The translations under genes and the position numbers were made by a program. Positions 34,576 to 43,608 of a stretch of DNA of 64,000 nt are shown in pieces. The stretch lies in assembly GCF_035222375.1 (NCBI RefSeq), contig NW_026946366.1, positions 1-64,000 of the forward strand, read 5' to 3'. The first letter of the stretch is position 1. Each line of letters starts with the position of its first letter. The DNA is from Podospora pseudocomata. Taxonomy: Eukaryota > Ascomycota > Sordariomycetes > Sordariales > Podosporaceae. The notes beneath the pieces were generated by a model. It was not told the origin of the DNA. It worked only from the letters and a program-made list of their open reading frames with translations, and did no database searches.

Positions 34576-35767
34576 ATGGCCTCCACCACCAATCACCCCA
34601 GACCGCCTCAGTACCACAACCCATCCTGTCTGTCCCCACAACAACGCACACCCCGCCTCATCACAGCGCTTTCTTTCCTCCCCGCCCTGCCGCTGCTGAT
34701 TGCTCATGGGGTGATTTCCCAGAATGCCATTCCTGCTGTTGGGCTCGCGCCGCTTTTTGTTTCGGCTTGCGTCGGTGTTTTTATTTTGCTGCAGCTGAAG
34801 AAGAAGGAGAGGAGGCAGAAGAGGGCGGTGAGTGGGGAAGGGTATGGGGATGATATTGAGGGGCATGGGAGACAGCATGGCCAGCACGGCCATCGCGGGA
34901 GGATCACGCCTTCTGATGATGACGAGGATCAGGCACAAGAGAAAGACTCTGTGTTTACCCATCGGATACTAATCTTTTTGGTGGATGCTGGCTTGGCGGC
35001 TGGGTTGTTGGTTGTGTTGGGGTTGACGGTTATTGAGACCATCACCGGAAAGCCTTATCATCGTGGCAAGCCTGCGGAGGAGGGTGGCGATGGGGGCGAT
35101 GTGCCGAAACCTGAACCTGGGCCTGAGGTTGTTGATGATCTGAGAAGGGCGGAGTTGGTGATGCTGGCTGCATATGGAACGATTCCTTTGCTGGTCAACT
35201 TGTGAGTTTTGACCAGAATGTCTTGATTTGGAAAGTATGTATACTGACAGAAGATATAGTGGCATCCATTTCTACATGGCAATCAGAGAGCTGATTGCTG
35301 GCTTGGCTATTCATGGCTTGATCCAGTACACCGCTTGGCAAGTTCTTGACCCTGACTGCCCGCACTGCGGTGGCAGGTTGAGGCCGGAGCACACGCCAGA
35401 TATCCCATGGTATGAGACGGTTTCTGCGCCTTCCTTCGCAGTGCCAAGCGTTGCGTTGCCCGAGGTTCCTGCTCCGAATGTCACAATGCCAAAGTGGCAG
35501 TGGAAGACCCCGTCTTGGCTGTCGAGAAAGCAGAGCGAGGACTTCTCTGGCGCAGACCCGGATGCCAGGCTGTTTGTGGACGATGGGGACAGGTATAGGG
35601 ACGATACCACTGAGGACGAGGCAGCATCCACGACTGGCATTGTTGCTGGCACTGCATCCGTGGGCCCAGGCCCTGTTGTCGAAGAGGTTGTGAAGGGGAA
35701 GAAGGACAAGAAAAAGAGGTCTTCAAGCGGTTCGGGGTACTATGAGGATGAGGCCGGGTGGCCCTGA
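34576..35767 (+). CDS. uncharacterised multi-TM protein with acidic C-terminal tail
   Basis: CDS join(34576..35201, 35260..35767), 377 aa. Donor GTGAGT, acceptor ATATAG; the joined codon gives LLVNFGIHFYMAIREL. Four membrane spans can be seen: LITALSFLPALPLLIAHGV, GLAPLFVSACVGVFILLQL, ILIFLVDAGLAAGLLVVLGL and, around the exon junction, MLAAYGTIPLLVNFGIHFYM. A Lys/Arg-rich loop after TM2 and an HGRQHGQHGHRG stretch follow. A CPHCGG motif after the last membrane region could bind a metal or be a disulfide. The C-terminal 120 residues are disordered, with Pro-Val-Ala repeats (SVALPEVPAPNVTMPKW), an acidic block and a Lys cluster. No known family. The in-frame TTG upstream is not used as start because an ATG follows 18 nt later. 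Confidence 0.7.
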
Positions 35768-36041
35768 GCCAAAGCAGAGTGTATTGAGGAGTTGATGGTG
35801 GATGGTGGATGTGTCGCGCGGTGGTGAAGCGTGGGAGCTGGAGGGAGGTGGGCTGCGTAGCGATCAGCTGGTGTGAGCAGGTAGTCTGAGTTTGGTGGAT
35901 GTCTTTTTTAGATACCCTTGTTTGCTGTTCTTGATTTCGAAGGAAATATACGGAGTAGGAGTTGCTGTTCTCATGATCCGATGAAAATATGGTTTCGCGC
36001 GCTCTCGTGGTAAGTGATGGGAATCGTGCACGGGCCCGCTG
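35768..36041. other. intergenic
   Basis: Short spacer between two plus-strand genes; holds the 3' UTR of the membrane protein and the leader of the kinase-like gene. Confidence 0.4.
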
Positions 36042-37142
36042 ATGCCTGCTATGTTTGCTTGCCAGACTTTGAATCTCCGCAACCGCATTCCGACCCCTCA
36101 ATTTGCCAATTTCGCCATGCTCTCCCAAGAAATTGACCTCAGAACACTGGTATTCTGCCCATATGAAGTGGGAAGTGTGCTAACCCTTCGACCTGCAATA
36201 GAGAACTTGAAACAGAGCGATGACGAAACTCAATTGCTACGCGTCAGGATTAAGAAGCTCCAGCAACCCTGGACACTTTCCTGCTGTATGCCTGTCGATG
36301 TTCTGAGCGACTGCTCAGACCGTGTCAAGGAGACGGCTTTTCTAAAACTCTTCGACTGGCGCTTTGCTGCACAGCAGCGTTCCGATCAAGGTGTCGATCC
36401 ATGGACCGAGGAAACCGCTGCTAAGTACGCAAAGTTTGCTGTTAGCCGCGAGGCCGAGAAGTTTCTTGAAAAACTCAAAGAAAACCAATATCAGGAAACC
36501 GACGAGGATTGGAGCATTGGCCAGGATGAGACATTTCTTGTCCACCAGACACTTAACATGTACGACAGCGAGACTGCTGTTTACAAACGTCTCTAGCCTC
36601 TCTAGGGCACAACAATACCACGCTTGATGGCTGCCGTTGAGCTTGATATTGTACCACCTACTATGGAGGGCGAGAAGTTCAGAGACCTCTTCAGCGTGCA
36701 GGGAATCTTGCTCGAGTATCTCCCTGATAGCTTCATACTCCGAAATATCGACGCCATGGCCCCGGCTGAGGATCTGCAGGGAGTTGTCGACCGAGCCGTT
36801 GAGATCGCTCGATCATTGGGAGACCACGGAGTTCTGAACACAGATGTTCGACTCGATAACTTTCTCGTCACATCATACCAGAGGGAAGATGCGGATAACA
36901 ATGATGCAGACCCGCCGAGGCAGACTTACCGGGTCGTCATGTTGGACTTTGCGCAAAGCCGGGTGCGAAGAGAAGACGAATCTGACTTTGACTGGGGACG
37001 TGCAAAAGCTCAGCAGGATGAAGAAGGGGTCGTAGGCATGGTCATTCGACACTACCTGAGCAAGCTTGGAAAACAAGTATCCTACACGCCATCGGGACGC
37101 TATGATGAATTTGCAGAAAGGGAGTCGGAGGATGAGCAATGA
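36042..37142 (+). pseudogene. kinase-like fold protein interrupted by two in-frame TAG stops
   Basis: One continuous frame of 367 codons, with TAG at 36594-36596 and again at 36603-36605, three codons apart, and no frameshift. It matches a Sordariomycete family of protein-kinase-like proteins: the N part ends YDSETAVYKRL and the C part resumes GTTIPRLMAAVELD. Kinase-like landmarks follow: the hinge-like GILLEYLPDSFIL, a degenerate catalytic loop HGVLNTDVRLDNFLV (HxxxNxDxRxxNF instead of HRDxxxxN) and VVMLDFAQSRVR in place of the DFG segment. The conserved tail DWGRAKAQQDEEGVVGMVI is present. Alternative start ATG at 36117. The stops would be a single C-to-T change from CAG at the second site, where Gln is expected. 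It is either a fresh nonsense pseudogene or a gene whose stops are corrected in mRNA (see findings). The 16-nt GT..AG interval across the stops is too short for an intron. Confidence 0.75.
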
Positions 37143-37235
37143 TCTGGTGACTTTGAGGGACATTTCAAGCTTTTAGGTCGATTCTTCAAGCTAAATCCAC
37201 CAAGCCAAATCTTCTTCGTTTGCCAACCAGGTCTT

Positions 37236-38816
37236 TCATCTCTTCTCAACATCATCTACCTGCACCGTGGTAGCCTTTTCTTTCTCTGCAGGTACCCCGC
37301 CAACAGAATCCTCGACGAGCTGGCGTTCCACAACATAGGACGAGAACTTTCTCGCGCTCACCCCCTTCTCAAACAGCTCTTCCAACTGCTCCAAGCTCCT
37401 CCCCTTTGTCTCAGGCACATAGAAGAATGCCCAGAGAGCAAGGACCAGATTGCTTGACCCCCAGATATACCCATACTTCGGCCCCCATCCCAGTTTATCT
37501 GGGTTGATGAAGTAGGGTGTACAGAACGACACGACCCATCCAACGATAAAGTTGAGACCCGAAGCCGTCCCGACAGTCTGCGATCTCAACCTTTGCGAGG
37601 GGATCTCCGTCGACAACGCCCACATAACCGGCCCCTGACCAATGCCATAGATCCAAGTAAACACGATACTCATTGCGACCAACGCTCTGCTCGCCGCAGG
37701 ATCTGTCCACGCCGAAACAGTATATGCAATCGCCATCCCGTACATCATTCCCGCCGAGATCACCGACGTCCCGATCAGCAGCTCTCTTCTGCCAAAATAC
37801 CTCATCGCCGGAAACGCCGCCATATTTCCCGTCAGCGCAATCGCAAGCGAAATCATCACCCACTCAAACGGCGATCCAACCCTCGCCTGCACAAACAAAT
37901 ACACCGAAAACCCAGCCATAAACGTTACCCCCGTCGCCGTCCCCCCAATCGTCGTCGCGAAGCAGAGCAATGTCCTTCTCAAATCCGGACCCCGAAACAT
38001 ATCATTAAGATGAACACCCGAATGCAGTTCCTGCTCCAGCAAAAACGCACTCTTGATATCCTCCACCTCTGCCCGGAGATATGCCTCGTCTTTGATACCC
38101 CTCAACCGTCTCACCGCGTTGATCGCCTTCTCGTCCTGCCCTTGGGTGACGTAGAAACGGGGCGTATCCGGCAAGAAAGCCAACAAAATCGTCAAGATTG
38201 TCGGAACAATGTACATCACCCCCAGGGGAATCTGCCAAGGTGCGTTCCCAGGGTATATCTTGCAGTAATTATCCACCAAAATCCCAAACAGCGCCCCGAG
38301 GGAGGTTTGAAAGGTGCTCATCCCCACAATCGGCCCTCTCAGCAAGGCTGGCGCAGATTCCGTCATGTACGTCACGCTGTAGGGGACGAAAAACCCGTTG
38401 CTTACTCCAAGCAGTAATCGGCCTGCGTATAAGCCACCTAGGGAGGTTGTCCCGATCATGAGGCTTACGCTCAAGAAAGCGAAACCACAACCGAGCCAGA
38501 GACCGATGCGGCGGGAGAGTTTTGTGTGGGAGGCGTACATGACGATGGCGGAGAGAAAGCCGCCGACGTTCATGAGGGATTGGATCAGGCGCTGGACGTC
38601 GGTGGAGATGTTGAGGCCGATGGGGTTGGTGGGGTCTTCGTAGCCGTAGACGCGGAGGAAGGCGGGCATGGATTGGAAGCCGGCGATGGCGGCGGAGTCG
38701 TAGCCGTATTGGAATTGCCCGAGGGCGATGAAGAAGCAGATGGTTATGATGCGCTTTTCGGCGAGGAAGTTACTGCGAAAGGGGGCGGGGGGTGGTTTGG
38801 GGGTCGGGGGGGCCAT
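37236..38816 (-). CDS. MFS sugar-type transporter
   Basis: Single-exon 526-aa member of the sugar porter family in the major facilitator superfamily; moves a sugar or related polyol/acid by proton symport across the plasma membrane. Motifs: GYDSAAIAGFQSMPAF in TM1, RRIGLWLG between TM2 and TM3, GRLLLGVSNGF in TM4, PDTPRFYVTQGQDEKA at the central loop (PESPR variant), and PETKGRSLEQLEELFEKGV after TM12. About 12 hydrophobic spans. The C-terminal tail is acidic and Lys-rich. It resembles fungal alpha-glucoside/lactose/quinate-type permeases, and the substrate cannot be told from sequence. The start ATG precedes a Pro-rich cytosolic end (MAPPTPKPPPAPF). Frame intact. Confidence 0.92.
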   Translation of the reverse strand: MAPPTPKPPPAPFRSNFLAEKRIITICFFIALGQFQYGYDSAAIAGFQSMPAFLRVYGYEDPTNPIGLNISTDVQRLIQSLMNVGGFLSAIVMYASHTKLSRRIGLWLGCGFAFLSVSLMIGTTSLGGLYAGRLLLGVSNGFFVPYSVTYMTESAPALLRGPIVGMSTFQTSLGALFGILVDNYCKIYPGNAPWQIPLGVMYIVPTILTILLAFLPDTPRFYVTQGQDEKAINAVRRLRGIKDEAYLRAEVEDIKSAFLLEQELHSGVHLNDMFRGPDLRRTLLCFATTIGGTATGVTFMAGFSVYLFVQARVGSPFEWVMISLAIALTGNMAAFPAMRYFGRRELLIGTSVISAGMMYGMAIAYTVSAWTDPAASRALVAMSIVFTWIYGIGQGPVMWALSTEIPSQRLRSQTVGTASGLNFIVGWVVSFCTPYFINPDKLGWGPKYGYIWGSSNLVLALWAFFYVPETKGRSLEQLEELFEKGVSARKFSSYVVERQLVEDSVGGVPAEKEKATTVQVDDVEKR

Positions 38817-40855
38817 AGTGGGTGGTTGATGGGCTGGCGAAGGTGTACTCTATACGGAAGCTGGGGATGGTGATGGTGGGAGAAGGGAAATGGTGGGAGG
38901 CAACACCACACCCAGGTTTAGATAGAGGATGACGAGACCTCTGGGTGGGTGGGACAGTTCGGGGTAGGCATATTCTTATCTGGCTGTTACTACATGCCTT
39001 GGGTGGGATATAAGTCGATCATGCTCTGCCGGGACCGCTTCCCCTCACTTCTCCAACAAACAATAGAACTGGAAGTCTGGAACCGGGTGAGTGTTGCACA
39101 AGAACCGTTAAATGCACTTAACAAGTGGAAACCATAAGAGAAGCTGTATTGGCTAATCAACGGGTGACAGCAGATAGAGTGGCCTCGGACTCCAACACAC
39201 TTTAGACATATGCAAGGATCAAAATATGATTATCTCAGTGAAGAATGCCAGAAGAAAAACATGTGGTCAACTCCCGCACTGGGATATTAACACGGTTCGT
39301 TTGGAGAGATCTTGCATGGATGGTTGAAGCATGGGTCTGGTGTATATTACCCGCATGTAACGTTGTTGGCAGCCATATCGACTTGATTGGGGTTCTTGCC
39401 GGGAGCCGAAAGGAGGGGAGATTGACTTCCGGCAGGTTAGGAAAATGATACAGGGGATCAGTTGACGGCAAATTTTGGGATGTTGTTCCCAAGACTCCAA
39501 GAAATAGGTGGCATTGCATTTTGTCGGGCCATCAAGCCTCTCAACTGCTACCTCGAGCTACTCGCTATGATGTCTTGACAAGAAGCCCATCAGCCTCCCA
39601 AAGTTCCAGTCTTACCAAGGAGGATTACCCTTCACTTTCAACGCCCCCACCCCATCGAACCCTGATCGCCATAGGTAAACGGATGCTTGGTCGGCGAGTC
39701 ATCGCAGTTGGCATACAACATAACAATATAGGTACGTGCAGCATGTGTGTGGTTGGTGGGTCAGCCATAGTACCCCGAATAGCCAATCTTGACACATTGG
39801 TTGGTTATAGCGTTGGAGACCTCGAGAAGATCTAGCGTACTCGTCGTAGCCGCATCACCGCCAGGTGGGCTGCTCTACCTCGTAGAACGATGGTGAGTAA
39901 GGTAGGCACTTACACCAAGCCACAGGTTCGAGGAAGACGTAAAGATGTGGGTTGTGGTCATTGTGGAGCAGTTGCATAACGAAATTTGGCATGTTTCCAA
40001 GGCTGTTATCCCAGTCGCCAAAAATGTAGAATCGGTTGTTGGAATGGAATTAGGAATGGTAGAAGCGGACGACTGAGCGACAGTTTCATGGAGATGGTTG
40101 CAGGAAAAATGGAGGAAACCTGCGATACGAGAGTTGAAATTCATCTTGATGTAGTTGACTGTTGACATACCATACAACGTATGATTGCTCTCTCGCTAGT
40201 TTACATGAAGGGGGTGGATTTCTTGTGAGAGGAATCGCTGGATTTATAGTGGACCGGATCTTTCACATGATAGATGTTGACTTTAAGTGAAAGGTGTTTG
40301 AATGTTTGAGTGTTCGAGTATTGCGAGTCTGCGTTTGAGCGCGACATTCACCTCATGCTCCGATGGCCGACACATCTATTCAGGTGTGATCAGAATTGAA
40401 ACGAACACTTTTCAAGGCAGGGTTAACATAATAGGCTACCTGGACTTGTCAGGTGAGCTGACTGGTTGCGATGATTGTGATGGGAGAAAAGTGATACGGC
40501 GATTGTCACGGTTTGGGAGATTCGACACACATCTCCTGTCTGTCTGTATTGATGCAAACTCTTCTGACTGCCTTTCAGGGTCCCCTTTTTGTTGGTAGTC
40601 AGGACCAGTCATACGGTGGTATAATGTCTCGGCTGTAGGGCCTCATGGGTACACTCAAAACGATCAAACGAACTTCAGCAAACATAGGTACTCACCTAGT
40701 CTTCCTCAACCAGGCAGGCCTCCTGCGTTTCAGAACGATCCAAAAGACATGTTGCCCAGCTGCCCACAGTGCCGAGATGCTTCAAACGGCCATTTGACGT
40801 CAAAATCACCCACCAGGTGCCAAAACGACGTCCGGTTATGAGCGGAGGACCAACC

Positions 40856-40927
40856 GTGCCATGTGGCATCATCTTGATTGTGGGGGTTAACCTGACTCTT
40901 TGGGCAGCTGGCACCTACTGACTTGCA
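40856..40927. repeat. diverged 72-bp repeat, copy 1
   Basis: Begins GTGCCATGTGGCATCATCTT and ends GACTTGCA. The partner at 41029-41100 has exactly the same length; 31 of the first 40 bases match, about 60 percent overall. On the minus strand it reads PHNQDDATWHGW. Confidence 0.55.
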
Positions 40928-41028
40928 TTGACTTGAGTTAACTAGCTGTTGAAGAAACAACTTTCACCGAGACAAATACATCCGTACGAATTTTTCTCGA
41001 AACATAGGTCATTGCCGCACTCCCAATT

Positions 41029-41100
41029 GTGCCATGTAGCGGCATTTTGGTTGTGGGGTGGACCCTGAGCGCGTTCCCGTGTCTGTCCTTGGGACCTGCA
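41029..41100. repeat. diverged 72-bp repeat, copy 2
   Basis: Begins GTGCCATGTAGCGGCATTTT and ends GACCTGCA; starts 173 bp after copy 1. Minus-strand reading PHNQNAATWHNW parallels copy 1. Confidence 0.55.
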
Positions 41101-41916
41101 TAGAAGCCCTAGAGAAAGGATGATATTCTGGAAAAAGGACAGAGCCTGATTGGCTACTGCTCTGAGACACCACACACACCTCTCCGATTCATAGCCTTGC
41201 GCCATGTGATTGGTCACAATGCCTCGCCGGTCCTGAATTCTATGCGCCTTCACTGACTATCAATAAATACCTTAGATTGATACTGCTGCCAAGAATCTGT
41301 GCATACGCAATGATCGGGCTTCGTCCCAAATCAAGGCAAGATAATGCAGAAGGATGAGTTGTTCCCTCTGTGGGTCAGGTTATGAGACGTTTGAGGTATA
41401 TTCATTGCGCTCCATGCCACTCCTCTGTATTTTCCACAGTTCTCAGAATATTAACACTTTTCTCTTCTGCCTCGGCTTCACCACATTCACCTAGGTACCT
41501 GATAGATGCTCATCCAGAATCTTTGGAAGACATTAAACACAGGAATGTCTGTCGCGTTATATCCAGGCTCAACAGACAATTCTCTGCTTTATTCATCGAT
41601 ACTATCTTGCAGCGAGGCTTCGAAACCACGCGCCTGTGCATGATGTGGCGTTCTTGTTGGAGACGTTCATGCAGGGTCTCAGCTCTTGGCGATAGCTTCA
41701 CTCGACCCAGATTGCTACAAAGCACCCTCATGCTTGATGATGCAACCACTTCAGGGACTTTAAAGATTAAATATGGCTGATTCGAAAGTCTGTGTGGGAG
41801 GGAGGTGAGAACGCCTAGGCTTAGTGGCTTGCTCAGGGGTCAGGTAAAATGAACTAGAAGGGCGCCAATGGGTCTGGGATCTCGCAAGGCTACGGAGCTT
41901 TTGAGTAGAGGAGAAG

Positions 41917-41923
41917 TATAAAC
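41917..41923 (+). promoter_or_regulatory. TATA box of the 7TM-like membrane protein gene
   Basis: TATAAAC in the context GAAGTATAAACAGG, about 165 bp before the ATG at 42083. Spacing allows a leader of about 130 nt. Confidence 0.45.
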
Positions 41924-42082
41924 AGGTGGTGGTGTCTTCTATTAATTAGACTGCGTTCTCAACATGGTCACATCTTCTCCACCCCTTGCCTTCATTCAAC
42001 CGATTACCTACCTGCCTAGCATCAAACCATTCAGTTGTCATACGTAATTACATTTCCAGACTTGAATTCAACACAAGCTGCC

Positions 42083-43325
42083 ATGGGAAACAACGTATGC
42101 GCTCCAAGGGGACAAAATGGCTATAGCTGCGACTTCGAGATTGTCAAGAGTAACTTCTTTGGAAACCTTTCGGCAAATAACTTTGACTCTGGCAACGTCA
42201 GTGCCCTTGAAGAGATGGAGCAAGTCGGAGCAGATCCTGACATTGCCGGGCCCGGCGTGAGTTCTTCACTTCCATCTCTGCTACAATTTGGCACTTATGC
42301 TGACAAAACTAAGATACTCCTCGCCGTAATGATGGCATTTGTCGTGTCCATTCTCATTGCCTTTTTCATCCACGTGTTGGACCTAGTGGAAATTTGTTCA
42401 GGGCAAGTGTTACATCCAGGCTGCCGATGTTCGAGATTCAAGGTACTAACAGGACCATACAGGAGCAAACCAGCAAAGAGAGTCCACCATATTCTCAACA
42501 AGATCCTGGTCTCGTGGAGTGATCAGCAAATTGTCCTTGGCATTGCAATTAGCACAGCTGCGCTTGAAGAGTGGTGCAGCTTCTCAACCTACCACCTCAA
42601 CATCATCAAACACTGGCTGATTCTCTCTTTCATCACCCATGTCAACGCCCTCCTTGTTCACTGCAATTACTTCCAAAAGAAAAAGATTGTGGCAACAACA
42701 TTGAGAGCTGGACTTATCTCACTTCATGTCATCTTCACCGGTGTTGTGGTATTCGGACATGGACAAGCTGCCGAGAACAAAATCCCCGAAATCCACCATC
42801 AAACGCCCCTGCAAATCCTGCCAGCAAGCTGCTTCTTTGCAAACTCCACAAGACCCAGCCTCATTCAACAAATGCATGTGAAAACGCCGGAAACCGAGAC
42901 CAGTTCACTTTCGAGCAAGTCACTGTTCATCTGGGGAATTGTGCTGATTGTTTGCAGCAAGCTGACACTGTTACGTCATCTTTGCGCGACTGAGGATAGG
43001 AAGAAGCGTCGTTTCATGGTATGGTGCATTCGACTAGCCCTGCTTGGACTGAATGTGGCACTGGGTGTAATTGCAATCACTGGTGTCCAAAGCATTCGCA
43101 GCTGGATGAGTGATGAAGGCTTGATCGATATTTCAGACGGCTCGGAGAGCGAGTATTCTTACGGGCAGTACCTCTCAGCTTATCTGGCATTGTTTGCTGC
43201 CTTCCAGATTGCTGAAAGCTTCTTTGGTAAGAAAGGCTCCCACCTGAACAATATGTTTTTTTTGTCTTAGTATCAAAGGCTCTTGGTGCTAACTATTTGA
43301 CTTTGCAGAAGATATTGAGGAGTAG
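42083..43325 (+). CDS. fungal multi-TM protein of unknown function (DQQxxxGxAI family)
   Basis: CDS join(42083..43226, 43309..43325), 386 aa. A start at the ATG of MGNNVCAPRGQNGYSC is chosen because the longer frame begins with TTG. The N-terminal PDIAGPGV precedes TM1 (LLAVMMAFVVSILIAFFIHV). The hallmark SDQQIVLGIAI and YHLNIIKHW follow, as in a large uncharacterised family of filamentous-fungal seven-TM-like proteins. Further spans: TLRAGLISLHVIFTGVVVFG, SLFIWGIVLIVCSKLTLL, LALLGLNVALGVIAITGV and YLSAYLALFAAFQIAE. An intron near the end (donor GTAAGA, branch GCTAACTA, acceptor TTGCAG) replaces the read-through end with FEDIEE then stop. No function is known. Confidence 0.75.
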
Positions 43326-43608
43326 AATCTCTTATACGGAGGTCAAAATGGTCCAGTATGATGTATCTGGCTACCTAAGTATGTACGATCAGCGGTTTTC
43401 GTATGGGTGCTGCCTGTGGGAATGGGGGTGGAGGAATGGTTTCATCTCTTCAATGTACCATGTTTTCTTGTCGCTACAGAGGTGAAGATCAAGGGGAATT
43501 GTACCAACACAGTTTCTTAGTATGTAAAAGATTTGTGGAGATAAGTAAACCTGTATTTTAGGCGTTGGTACCCCTTTGTGCGTCTAGTGAATGGTGTTGC
43601 CGCTTTAA
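43326..43608. other. convergent spacer
   Basis: Short gap between two converging genes. No gene seen. Confidence 0.4.

Larger units (their letters stand above)
38817..42082. other. long gene-free interval with weak frames
   Basis: 3.3 kb. Frames such as 39875-40177 (minus, 100 codons, signal-like start MNFNSRIAGFLHFSC) and 41370-41780 (plus, 136 codons) have no recognisable family, and neither has convincing exons. The stretch holds a diverged 72-bp duplicated word (listed separately) and ends in a TATA box before the membrane protein at 42083. Confidence 0.4.

Noticed and set aside
34222-34962. 246-codon minus-strand frame near 34.5 kb
   Set aside because: Antisense to the supported membrane protein gene and its promoter; begins in its coding exon.
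36578-36608. Short intron removing the two TAGs of the kinase-like gene
   Set aside because: The only GT..AG spans across the stops are about 16 nt, too short to be spliced.
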